DNA from: Halomonas halophila
GTDB taxonomy: Bacteria; Pseudomonadota; Gammaproteobacteria; Pseudomonadales; Halomonadaceae
DNA length: 7,708 bases
Direction of reading: 5' to 3'
Assembly: GCA_002433675.1 (NCBI GenBank)
Contig: DJIP01000089.1
Coordinates: 1-7,708 of the forward strand
Position 1 is the stretch's first letter. Each line of letters starts with the position of its first letter. Below, piece after piece: positions 1 to 7,708 of this stretch. The position numbers were made by a program, and so were the translations under genes. Under the pieces are notes generated by a model. The model searched no databases. It was not told the DNA's origin and worked only from the letters and a program-made list of their open reading frames with translations.

Positions 1-60
1 CGTGGGGGGTGTCTGCATGATCCTAGCCATTGTGGTTGTTGTCAGGGCGTCTGTAGTCAC

Positions 61-114
61 TGAATACACTATGCAGCGCTAGTGTATCCAATGTAGGACG
101 ACAAACTGTATACA
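61..114. promoter_or_regulatory. Putative operator cluster of three TGTATNCA octamers
   Basis: Three related octamers are visible: TGAATACA at 61-68 (TGTATTCA on the minus strand), TGTATCCA at 83-90, and the perfect palindrome TGTATACA at 107-114. Their starts are 22 and 24 bp apart, about two helical turns. The first two overlap a perfect inverted repeat, ATACACTA (64-71) and TAGTGTAT (80-87), with an 8-bp spacer. TNGTATACNA-type palindromes are typical operators of GntR/FCD regulators, so such a repressor is a reasonable guess. A weak minus-strand promoter, TTGGAT (91-86), 17 bp, TGTATT (68-63), would be covered by it. The cluster would most simply control a gene to the left of the window. 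Confidence 0.4.
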
Positions 115-120
115 ACAATG

Positions 121-149
121 GTTCGATACCTGATATCGGCGGTACGAAC
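121..149. repeat. Imperfect inverted repeat / bulged hairpin
   Basis: The arms GTTCG (121-125) plus TACC (127-130) pair with GGTA (141-144) plus CGAAC (145-149). This gives nine base pairs with one unpaired A at 126 and a 10-base loop containing the palindrome GATATC (132-137). It is not followed by a T-run on either strand, so it does not look like an intrinsic terminator. It could be a protein-binding dyad or chance structure. Confidence 0.35.
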
Positions 150-259
150 AGAACGGCAGAATCGGTAAGACAACGACGCCATGGACATTGGCGATGTCGA
201 CCTGGAGGCCGAGGCTCTGGTGGAAGAGTCGACGAGTGCAAGTGTCTCCAGGAGCGGTG

Positions 260-466
260 CTAGACCCCCTTGCCTTCCAGATACCAGGTAATGACGACCT
301 TTGCCACGTAGCCCAGCATGCCGGCGCCAAGCACGATGAACAGCATCAGGGTGCCGAAGCGGCCAGCCTTCGACTGCTTCGCCAGGTCCCAGATGATAAA
401 GCACATGAACAGGATCAGGCCGCCAATCATGATGGGGGTAATCCAGGCCTCGAAGGTCTCGCGCAT
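260..466 (-). CDS. Small two-helix inner-membrane protein, DUF2788 type
   Basis: This encodes 68 residues with two clear hydrophobic segments at about residues 10-27 and 38-60. They are joined by a short basic loop (KQSKAGR, residues 30-36) that should face the cytoplasm. The GGLILFM and FIVLGAGMLGY stretches, the length and the layout fit my recollection of the DUF2788 family of small proteobacterial membrane proteins, whose function is unknown. The start at 466 is preceded by a purine-rich GAGAG about ten bases upstream. The gene stands alone, diverging from the flavodoxin gene across a 152-bp gap, and ends in TAG. A possible promoter is TTCACA (510-505), a 17-bp spacer and TACGAC (487-482), with a poor -10. 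The membrane location is sure from sequence; the family name is recognised but not searched. Confidence 0.8.
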   Translation of the reverse strand: MRETFEAWITPIMIGGLILFMCFIIWDLAKQSKAGRFGTLMLFIVLGAGMLGYVAKVVITWYLEGKGV

Positions 467-579
467 GGGGCTCTCGCTTATGTCGTAGCGGTGGGTGGAG
501 GGAGTGTGAACTGGCTGTCATGGTATCCGGTCCAGATGCGGCTTGCAGCGCCCCGGGGATGCGCAGGCGCGTGCCTCCG

Positions 580-588
580 TGCTAGAAT
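580..588 (+). promoter_or_regulatory. Extended -10 promoter of the flavodoxin gene
   Basis: TGCTAGAAT is an extended -10 element (TGn followed by TAGAAT at 583-588). No good -35 lies at the expected distance (TGCGCA at 560-565 is a poor match), which is common when the TGn extension is present. Transcription would begin near 595, leaving a leader of about 24 bases. An AGG at 604-606 is the only Shine-Dalgarno candidate, with slightly long spacing (12 bases) to the ATG at 619. Confidence 0.55.
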
Positions 589-618
589 CCGACCAAAATT
601 CTCAGGTAATTCCATCAC

Positions 619-1083
619 ATGCCTACTCTCAAGATACTGGTTGGCACCATGTACGGTGGTGCTCTCGACGTAGCCGAACAGGTCAAGCCGTTGTTCGAGG
701 ACGCGGGCTACGAGGTTTCGGTGCTCGAAAACCCGACCCTGGCCGACGTCACCGACGACGCACCCGATCTGGCGCTGTTTTGTGTGTCCACTACCGGTAG
801 CGGTGACTTTCCGGGAAATTTCGTCAGCTTCGTGCGCGAGCTGCAGGACAAGAGCCCCGGTCTTGGGCAGCTACGCTATGGCCTGATCGCCCTGGGCGAC
901 AGCTCCTACGGAGAAACCTTCTGCGGCGCCGGGCGCCGCCTGGATCAGTTGCTCGAGGAGCAGGGCGCCACACGCCTCGACGACCGACTCGAGATCGACG
1001 CCATGGAGACCTTCATGGCCGATGACGAGGCGCTGCCCTGGGTCGAGGGCTGGATCGCCCGTCAAAACCTGAAGGTGGCCTGA
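619..1083 (+). CDS. MioC-like flavodoxin
   Basis: This is a 154-residue single-domain flavodoxin, predicted to be a cytoplasmic FMN-binding electron carrier. The FMN phosphate loop is VGTMYGGA (residues 8-15). The isoalloxazine-contacting loops are STTGSGD (57-63) and LGDSSYGETFCGAG (92-105). The order and spacing match the short-chain MioC/flavodoxin family; E. coli MioC has the same FCGA after its third loop and a similar length. The C-terminus has the usual W-x-x-x-W helix. MioC has been linked to biotin synthase electron transfer in vitro, but which partner this copy serves cannot be told from sequence. The start is fixed by the promoter 31 bases upstream and by the family N-terminus. The stop overlaps the start of the next gene by one base, so the two are cotranscribed and probably translationally coupled. 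Confidence 0.9.
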   Translation: MPTLKILVGTMYGGALDVAEQVKPLFEDAGYEVSVLENPTLADVTDDAPDLALFCVSTTGSGDFPGNFVSFVRELQDKSPGLGQLRYGLIALGDSSYGETFCGAGRRLDQLLEEQGATRLDDRLEIDAMETFMADDEALPWVEGWIARQNLKVA

Positions 1084-1451
1084 TGGCCAGGGCGATCGCG
1101 AGCCCTGCTCGCCTGAGCCTGATGGTCGGCCTGATGCTGGTGCTGGCGTTGACCCTGCCGCGCTACCAGATGGCCGGTCTCGGCACCCGCGAGACGCTGG
1201 GCTATATCGTGCTCGGCGTACTGGCCCTGGCCAGCCTGTTTCAGTGGCGTCTGCTCGATGGCGCGGGACGCTCGCGCTTTCTACGCATGCTGTTCACCCT
1301 GCTGGGCTGCATGGTCGTGGGGCTGGTAGTAATGGCGATCTACAGTACCCTGGTCGATGGCATGGCGCTTGGTCTGGCGGTGCTCTCCCAGGGGGCGACC
1401 GCGGGGCTGTTGCTGCACGCCGTGGTGCTGGTGTTCTCGAAGCGGGATTGA
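1083..1451 (+). CDS. Uncharacterised four-helix membrane protein
   Basis: This encodes 122 residues that I do not recognise. Four hydrophobic segments are visible at about residues 12-26, 39-53, 69-88 and 95-117. They are separated by short loops, including a charged one (DGAGRSRFLR, 59-68), and there is a short basic tail (SKRD). There is no signal peptidase site, no metal-binding cluster and no obvious catalytic motif; the only cysteine is in helix 3. The ATG shares its A with the last base of the flavodoxin TGA (sequence TGATG), a classic stop-start overlap. This makes expression depend on the flavodoxin gene and suggests the two are made together. A role as membrane partner of the flavodoxin is an inference from arrangement only. 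It ends 10 bases before a strong hairpin. Confidence 0.75.
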   Translation: MARAIASPARLSLMVGLMLVLALTLPRYQMAGLGTRETLGYIVLGVLALASLFQWRLLDGAGRSRFLRMLFTLLGCMVVGLVVMAIYSTLVDGMALGLAVLSQGATAGLLLHAVVLVFSKRD

Positions 1452-1461
1452 AGGTCTCAAT

Positions 1462-1499
1462 ACACATCGCCCCGAGCCTTGCGGCTCGGGGCGATGTGT
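1462..1499. terminator. 17-bp hairpin between convergent transcripts
   Basis: A perfect 17-bp stem (1462-1478 with 1483-1499) closes a 4-base loop, TTGC. The GC-rich core is CGCCCCGAGCC. The stem starts 11 bases after the stop of the plus-strand membrane gene and lies 29 bases beyond the minus-strand ppnN stop, so it probably serves both. The T-tract is weak: TTT only on the plus strand and none on the minus. Termination may therefore rely on the stem, or the hairpin may mainly protect 3' ends. Confidence 0.75.
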
Positions 1500-1528
1500 T
1501 TGTGGTGCAGCGAAGGCCATAAGGTCGA

Positions 1529-2902
1529 TCAGGCGACGGCGCCACCCAGGGTGTAGCAGGGGACGTAGTCGCCGGCCAGTTTCATCCGACCCTGGGCGAC
1601 GAAGGACGTCAACAGGGCGTCGAGCTTCTCCATCAGGTCGGCCTCGGCGTGCAGACGGAAGGGGCCGTGTGCCTCGATGGCGCGAATGCCCTGTTCCTTG
1701 ACGTTGCCGGCGACGATGCCGGAAAAGGCCCGACGCAGATTTGCCGCCAGTTCGTGCTTGGGCAATTCACGGTTCAGCGCCAGCGATGCCATGGCCTCAT
1801 GGGTCGGCACGAAGGGTTCCTGGAAGTTACGCGCGATGGTCAGACGCCAGTTGTAGTAGAAGGCGTCCTGGCGGGCGCGCCGATACTCGGTGACCTTGTC
1901 GATGTTGGCGCGCATGGTGCGGGCCACCTCGGTCGGGTCATCGATGATGATCTGATAGAGCTCCCGCACCGATTCGCCGAGGGTGTAGACCAGAAATTCG
2001 TCGATTCGCTGGAAGTACTCGGCGGCGCTGGCGGGGCCGGTGAACACCACCGGGAGTTCCATGTCGGTGTTGTCCGGGTGCAGCAGGATGCCAAGCAGGT
2101 AGAGGATTTCCTCGGCAGTGCCGACCCCACCGGGGAAGACGATGATGCCGTGGCCCAGGCGTACGAAGGCTTCCAGGCGCTTCTCGATATCCGGCATCAC
2201 CACCAGTTCGTTGACGATGGGGTTCGGCGCCTCGGCGGCGATGATGCCGGGCTCTGACACCCCCAGGTAACGGCCGGGGTAGCGGCGCTGCTTGGCATGG
2301 GCGACGTTGGCGCCCTTCATCGGACCCTTCATCGCGCCCGGGCCACAGCCGGTACAGATGTCGAGATCGCGAAGCCCCAGATGGTAGCCCACGTCCTTGG
2401 TGTACTCGTACTCCTCGCGGGAGATCGAGTGACCGCCCCAGCACACCACCAGGCTGGGATCCCGGCTCGGCTTGAGCGTGCCGGCCTTGCGCAGGATGTG
2501 GAAGACCGCGTTGGTGGTGCCCTCGCCGGTGGCCAAGTCAAAACGCGACTGGTTCTGGATCTCGTTGTAGACGTAGACGATGTCGCGCAGCACGCTGGAG
2601 ATATGCTCGCGGATGCCGCGAATCATGCGGCCGTCGACGAAGGCCTCGGCTGGGGCATCGGTCAACTTCAGACGTACCCCGCGGTCCTGCTGCAAAAGCT
2701 CGATATCGAAGTTGGGGTAGGTCTCCAGCAGTGCCAGGCCGTCATCCATGGGGTTGCCGGAGTTGAGCACCGCCAGCGTGCAGCGGCGCAGCATCTCGTG
2801 CAGGCCGGTCTGGGAGCTGTCGCGCAGACGATTGACTTCGTGCTGGGACAGAATCTCGAGGCTGCCCTCGGGGGAGATCGTGGTGGAAATGGTCTCGGGC
2901 AT
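1529..2902 (-). CDS. ppnN: Pyrimidine/purine nucleotide 5'-monophosphate nucleosidase
   Basis: PpnN (formerly YgdH) hydrolyses nucleoside 5'-monophosphates to base and ribose 5-phosphate in nucleotide salvage. The E. coli enzyme is stimulated by binding (p)ppGpp. The 457-residue product matches the E. coli length of about 454. The N-terminal third fits the DUF4478 region. The central LOG/lysine-decarboxylase-like Rossmann domain has CWGGHS (154-159), CGPGAMKG (186-193) and the signature PGGVGTAEE (257-265), which carries the phosphate-binding loop and catalytic glutamate. The C-terminal part (about 330-457) fits DUF3412. The frame stays open to 3031, but the ATG at 2902 is preferred: it gives the family length, has AAGGA eight bases upstream, and avoids overlapping yfcL. 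It lies 26 bases after yfcL in one operon, with its ribosome binding site in a hairpin. Confidence 0.95.
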   Translation of the reverse strand: MPETISTTISPEGSLEILSQHEVNRLRDSSQTGLHEMLRRCTLAVLNSGNPMDDGLALLETYPNFDIELLQQDRGVRLKLTDAPAEAFVDGRMIRGIREHISSVLRDIVYVYNEIQNQSRFDLATGEGTTNAVFHILRKAGTLKPSRDPSLVVCWGGHSISREEYEYTKDVGYHLGLRDLDICTGCGPGAMKGPMKGANVAHAKQRRYPGRYLGVSEPGIIAAEAPNPIVNELVVMPDIEKRLEAFVRLGHGIIVFPGGVGTAEEILYLLGILLHPDNTDMELPVVFTGPASAAEYFQRIDEFLVYTLGESVRELYQIIIDDPTEVARTMRANIDKVTEYRRARQDAFYYNWRLTIARNFQEPFVPTHEAMASLALNRELPKHELAANLRRAFSGIVAGNVKEQGIRAIEAHGPFRLHAEADLMEKLDALLTSFVAQGRMKLAGDYVPCYTLGGAVA

Positions 2903-2917
2903 ACAAGGCTTCCTTGT
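2903..2917 (-). promoter_or_regulatory. Hairpin sequestering the ppnN ribosome binding site
   Basis: Directly before the ppnN ATG, the mRNA reads ACAAGG-AAG-CCTTGT: a perfect 6-bp stem with a 3-base loop. The AAGG core of the Shine-Dalgarno (2915-2912) is wholly in the 5' arm and paired with CCTT. The yfcL stop codon (2931-2929) lies 11 bases upstream of the hairpin, so a ribosome terminating there would be expected to open it. The structure is seen in the sequence; translational coupling is inferred. Confidence 0.5.
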
Positions 2918-2928
2918 CTGGGCGGGTG

Positions 2929-3219
2929 TCAGGGCGCAGGGGCCTTGGCACACGCCTGATTGAAGAGGGCGCGCACGGCGCTCTGATCCGCGTCGCTCAT
3001 GCCGTCCTGGGCAAAGGCGCCGTCCAGCCATTCATGGAAGACGGCGTCGAAATCGTCACTGGTGACTTCGCTCGGGTCGTAGTCCAGCTGGTCCACCACC
3101 AGGGGGATCTGGGGTATCAGATAGCCCAGCGGAAACAGCTCCTCGGCGCTGGCGTCACGCTCCATGTCGATCAGGGCATCATGGACGGCGTCGGCACGGG
3201 CGGCGATGGGGTCATGCAT
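2929..3219 (-). CDS. yfcL: YfcL family protein
   Basis: This is a 96-residue acidic, soluble protein of the YfcL family, a small gammaproteobacterial family with no known function. The match rests on ALIDMERDASAEELFPLGYL (residues 15-34), which lines up with E. coli YfcL around its ASDDELFASGYL segment. The rest is helical and rich in D and E, with no membrane segment or signal peptide. Two starts are possible. The ATG at 3219 is preferred: it gives close to the family length (about 92), and the likely -10 at 3279-3274 would place transcription start near 3267, exactly at the alternative ATG. The Shine-Dalgarno is weak (AAGAG). The alternative start would add 16 residues. It is the first gene of the yfcL-ppnN operon, which suggests but does not prove a link with nucleotide salvage. 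Confidence 0.85.
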   Translation of the reverse strand: MHDPIAARADAVHDALIDMERDASAEELFPLGYLIPQIPLVVDQLDYDPSEVTSDDFDAVFHEWLDGAFAQDGMSDADQSAVRALFNQACAKAPAP

Positions 3220-3273
3220 GGTGGTGAACTCTTGGTCGGAGGTGGTGTGAAATGAACGCTCGATCATCGCTCG

Positions 3274-3282
3274 ATGCTACCA
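3274..3282 (-). promoter_or_regulatory. Extended -10 promoter of yfcL-ppnN
   Basis: On the minus strand TGGTAGCAT (3282-3274) has the same TGnTAGnnT form as the flavodoxin and lysR promoters in this window. No strong -35 is seen near 3302-3297. Transcription would start near 3267, giving a leader of about 48 bases to the preferred yfcL start. Confidence 0.45.
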
Positions 3283-3325
3283 CGGCCGGGCGTCAGGGCG
3301 CACCGCTGCGGGCTTCGTGCTGAAG

Positions 3326-3334
3326 TGGTAGACT
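3326..3334 (+). promoter_or_regulatory. Extended -10 promoter of the lysR gene
   Basis: TGGTAGACT is an extended -10 (TGn plus TAGACT at 3329-3334) without a recognisable -35. Start near 3341 would leave a leader of about 120 bases before the lysR ATG at 3461. The -10 is 50 bp from the oppositely oriented yfcL -10, so the two -35 regions abut around 3297-3311. A protein bound there would affect both genes. Confidence 0.4.
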
Positions 3335-3342
3335 ATGCCGAC

Positions 3343-3435
3343 CCAAGGAAGGTGCCACGTTCACTGCGTGGGCATTTCCTCAACTGGCCTTGGTTTGCAG
3401 CAGCCATGACCTGGCTTGTCGCTGGCGTGCAAACC
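3343..3435 (+). promoter_or_regulatory. Structured leader with inverted repeats upstream of lysR
   Basis: Several dyads lie between the putative promoter and the lysR start. A two-part stem pairs AGGAA (3346-3350) with TTCCT (3376-3380) and TGCCACG (3353-3359) with CGTGGCA (3367-3374, one bulged G). CCAAGG (3343-3348) is also complementary to CCTTGG (3388-3393), an alternative pairing for the same bases. Farther on, GGTTTGCA (3392-3399) and TGCAAACC (3428-3435) form a perfect 8-bp inverted repeat 28 bases apart, enclosing AGCCA/TGGCT (3402-3406, 3412-3416). These could be a LysR-type autoregulatory operator or RNA structure; the sequence alone does not decide. Confidence 0.35.
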
Positions 3436-3460
3436 GGACGGATCACCCTGGCGTCACTCC

Positions 3461-4378
3461 ATGTTCAATGCCCTGTACTTCCGCACCTTCATCACCCTGG
3501 TAGAGACCGGCAGCTTCACCCGTACCGCTCAGCGTCTCGAGATGACCCAGCCGGGGGTGAGCCAGCACGTGCGCAAGCTCGAGCGGTATCTGGACAAGAC
3601 CCTGCTGGAGCGCCAGGGGCGCCGCTTCCGGCTGACCGAGGCCGGCCGCCGAGCTTACGACTACGCGGTAAAGCTGTTTTCCGAGCATGAACAGTTTCGC
3701 CACTCGCTGGACGACGAGAGTCTCGACAGCGGCGAGTGTCGACTGGCGTCGCCCGGCAGCATCGGGCTGATGCTTTATCCGTTTATCCTCGGTCAGCAGC
3801 AGCGGCATCCGGGACTGACCGTGTCCTATTGCTTCGCCTTTCATCAGGAGATCCTGGCCGACGTGCTGGCCGGCCGACATGATCTCGGCATCGTCACCGA
3901 GGTCACCCGTCACCCGGATCTCGAGTGTGAGGCGTGGCACGACGAACCCTTGAGCCTGGTGGTGCCGGCGGACTTTACCGGTACCAGCCTCAATGACCTG
4001 CTGGGGCTCGGCTTCATCAGCTATACCGATGGTCTGGACAAGGCCGGTAGCTTGCTGCGAGCCAACTTTCCCGACGACTTCAGCTCCATGAGCCACTTCC
4101 CGCGACAAGGCTTCACCAACGAGGTGGGCATGGTGCTCGACGCCGTGGCCCGTGGCCTTGGCTTCAGCGTAGTCTCGCGCCTGGTGCTCGAGACCTCGCC
4201 GTGGCAGCGTCAGGTGCGTGAGATGACCCTGACCCACCCCATGGACGAGACACTCTATCTCGTCAGTCGACGCGGGGCGCGGGTCCCCAGTCGCTACCAT
4301 CATCTGCTCGAGGCCTTTCGTGAGCAGCGCCATCTGGAGCGCTTCGGCCACCCCGAGGGCCGCCAGGCCGAGGGCTGA
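3461..4378 (+). CDS. LysR-family transcriptional regulator
   Basis: This encodes 305 residues, the normal length for a LysR-type regulator. The N-terminal winged helix-turn-helix covers about residues 4-62, with the helix-turn-helix core SFTRTAQRLEMTQPGVSQHV (18-37). The following RKLERYLDKTLLER segment (38-51) and the wing R-RFRLTEAG (residues 53-62) are typical. A linker helix precedes the effector-binding domain (about 90-293), which shows the usual LxxGxxDLGIV pattern (LAGRHDLGIV, 136-145). The effector cannot be inferred. The frame is open upstream to a TTG at 3416, but the ATG at 3461 matches the family N-terminus (FRTFITLVETGSFT). Its ribosome binding site is poor. It diverges from yfcL-ppnN, the usual arrangement for a regulator of its neighbour, and converges on gcvP; neither shows its target. 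Confidence 0.92.
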   Translation: MFNALYFRTFITLVETGSFTRTAQRLEMTQPGVSQHVRKLERYLDKTLLERQGRRFRLTEAGRRAYDYAVKLFSEHEQFRHSLDDESLDSGECRLASPGSIGLMLYPFILGQQQRHPGLTVSYCFAFHQEILADVLAGRHDLGIVTEVTRHPDLECEAWHDEPLSLVVPADFTGTSLNDLLGLGFISYTDGLDKAGSLLRANFPDDFSSMSHFPRQGFTNEVGMVLDAVARGLGFSVVSRLVLETSPWQRQVREMTLTHPMDETLYLVSRRGARVPSRYHHLLEAFREQRHLERFGHPEGRQAEG

Positions 4379-4406
4379 GGCCTCAGTGCTTCCAGCATAG
4401 ATGCGT

Positions 4407-4440
4407 AAAACGACAGAACCCCGCCGAAGCGGGGTTCTGT
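4407..4440 (-). terminator. UUCG-tetraloop terminator after gcvP, shared with lysR
   Basis: A 12-bp stem (4413-4424 with 4429-4440) is closed on the minus strand by the very stable C(UUCG)G tetraloop. Two bases later on that strand comes TTTT (4410-4407), which makes it a good intrinsic terminator for the gcv transcript, 18 bases after the gcvP stop. On the plus strand it lies 34 bases after the lysR stop but is followed by no T-run, so it is weaker in that direction. Confidence 0.85.
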
Positions 4441-4458
4441 GCTTGGCATGCAACAGGA

Positions 4459-7353
<2,895 letters not shown>

Positions 7354-7428
7354 GGAACACCTTGAGTGTGACGGACCCCGAAGATCCGGATGAATAACGG
7401 GTTGCCTCGCGTGGTGGCGGGCGCGTTG

Positions 7429-7450
7429 GCCGGGGCCGAATGGCCCCGGC
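7429..7450 (-). other. GC-rich hairpin in the gcvH-gcvP gap
   Basis: A perfect 9-bp stem, GCCGGGGCC (7429-7437) with GGCCCCGGC (7442-7450), closes a 4-base loop. A smaller 5-bp stem (GGGAG/CTCCC, 7458-7462 and 7466-7470) lies beside it. No T-run follows on the minus strand, so a terminator is unlikely. A structure between the gcvH stop and the gcvP start could protect the gcvH 3' end or lower readthrough into gcvP. The remaining gap holds no gene, and I see no glycine riboswitch in it. Confidence 0.5.
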
Positions 7451-7498
7451 GAGGGGAGGGAGTGGCTCCCCAGGTGGCGCGGGTCAAAGAGGCCCGGC

Positions 7499-7708
7499 TC
7501 AGCCTTCGGCGTCGACCACCGCCTGATAGGCGTCGGCGTCGAGCAGGTCGTCGAGGGCGCTCTGGTCGTCGAGGCGCACCTTCATGATCCAGCCGTCCTC
7601 GTAGGGCGCTTCGTTGACGGTCTCCGGAGCATCCTCGAGGGACTCGTTGACCTCGACGATCTCGCCGTCCACCGGTGCATAGAGGTCGGAGGCGGCCTTG
7701 ACCGACTC
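7499..7708 (-). CDS. gcvH: Glycine cleavage system H protein, C-terminal part
   Basis: The window contains the last 69 residues of GcvH; the N-terminal part lies beyond the right edge. Translation gives [20 protein letters not shown] followed by [22 protein letters not shown] and a C-terminal helix ending in DAEG. This matches E. coli GcvH closely. The lysine in ESVKAASD (codon 7699-7697) is the lipoylation site, whose swinging arm shuttles the aminomethyl group between the P, T and L proteins. The full protein should be about 129 residues. It reads in frame to the window edge with no break and is followed by gcvP in the same direction. The order gcvH-gcvP suggests gcvT is upstream, outside the window. 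Confidence 0.96.
   Translation of the reverse strand, partial: ESVKAASDLYAPVDGEIVEVNESLEDAPETVNEAPYEDGWIMKVRLDDQSALDDLLDADAYQAVVDAEG

Larger units (their letters stand above)
1..259. other. Gene-free, dyad-rich left margin
   Basis: No reading frame here has convincing protein character, and the stretch from about 50 to 180 is visibly richer in A and T than the rest of the window. It carries three TGTATNCA-like octamers, an 8-bp inverted repeat and a bulged hairpin (listed separately). It lies downstream of the minus-strand DUF2788 gene and probably upstream of a minus-strand gene beyond the left edge. In-frame ATG codons at 30 and 18 on the minus strand stay open to the edge, but ten codons are too few to call a gene. 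I see no clear terminator for the DUF2788 transcript. Confidence 0.5.

Noticed and set aside
1..30. Start of a minus-strand gene (in-frame ATG codons at 30 and 18)
   Set aside because: Only ten codons are visible and the ribosome binding sites are poor (AGGA only two bases from the inner ATG). It is consistent with the operator cluster but not enough to annotate.
181..291. 36-codon plus-strand frame starting at the ATG at 181
   Set aside because: It has no ribosome binding site, resembles no known protein and overlaps the antisense end of the DUF2788 gene.
1649..2959. 202- and 220-codon plus-strand frames opposite ppnN
   Set aside because: They are antisense to a gene with clear catalytic motifs, and their composition is that of a codon shadow.
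2903..3031. Upstream extension of ppnN to give 500 residues
   Set aside because: The extra 43 residues are Arg/Pro/Cys-rich, overlap yfcL in another frame and exceed the family length; the ATG at 2902 has a proper ribosome binding site.
4375..4386. Perfect 12-bp palindrome CTGAGGCCTCAG over the lysR stop codon
   Set aside because: One or two 12-bp palindromes are expected by chance in a window of this size, and nothing else supports a site here.
7354..7498. Glycine riboswitch before gcvP
   Set aside because: Glycine aptamer core motifs are not recognisable; such a switch would more likely precede the first gene of the operon, outside the window.

Overview
This window looks like ordinary chromosomal DNA of a GC-rich gammaproteobacterium, most likely a Halomonas-type organism. 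That placement is an inference from three things: high GC with C/G-ending codons, families that are largely gammaproteobacterial (YfcL, the long PpnN/YgdH nucleosidase), and compact housekeeping gene order. No mobile element, CRISPR array, tRNA or rRNA is visible, and I found no convincing novel multi-gene system. The points worth a second look are regulatory.

Layout from left to right. Positions 1-259 hold no convincing gene. They are noticeably more AT-rich than the rest and contain a cluster of TGTATNCA-type octamers, an 8-bp inverted repeat and a bulged hairpin, as expected for a regulated promoter of a gene lying left of the window. Next is a small two-helix membrane protein (DUF2788 type, minus strand, 260-466). 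Divergent from it is a two-gene plus-strand unit: a MioC-like flavodoxin (619-1083) and a 122-residue membrane protein (1083-1451) whose start codon overlaps the flavodoxin stop by one base. A perfect 17-bp hairpin (1462-1499) separates this unit from the convergent neighbour.

The minus-strand pair yfcL-ppnN (3219 down to 1529) follows. PpnN is the (p)ppGpp-responsive nucleotide 5'-monophosphate nucleosidase. Its Shine-Dalgarno lies inside a small perfect hairpin just after the yfcL stop codon, which suggests translational coupling. A divergent LysR-family regulator (3461-4378) has a long, structured leader with inverted repeats.

The right third is the end of a glycine cleavage operon on the minus strand. 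It holds the C-terminal part of gcvH (7499-7708, including the lipoyl lysine) and complete gcvP (4459-7353), which ends at a terminator with a UUCG tetraloop. GcvP decarboxylates glycine and passes the aminomethyl group to the lipoyl arm of GcvH. The rest of the pathway (gcvT, lpd) and the operon promoter are outside the window. A strong hairpin sits in the 145-nt gcvH-gcvP gap. The lysR gene converges on gcvP, but nothing in the sequence shows that it regulates glycine metabolism.
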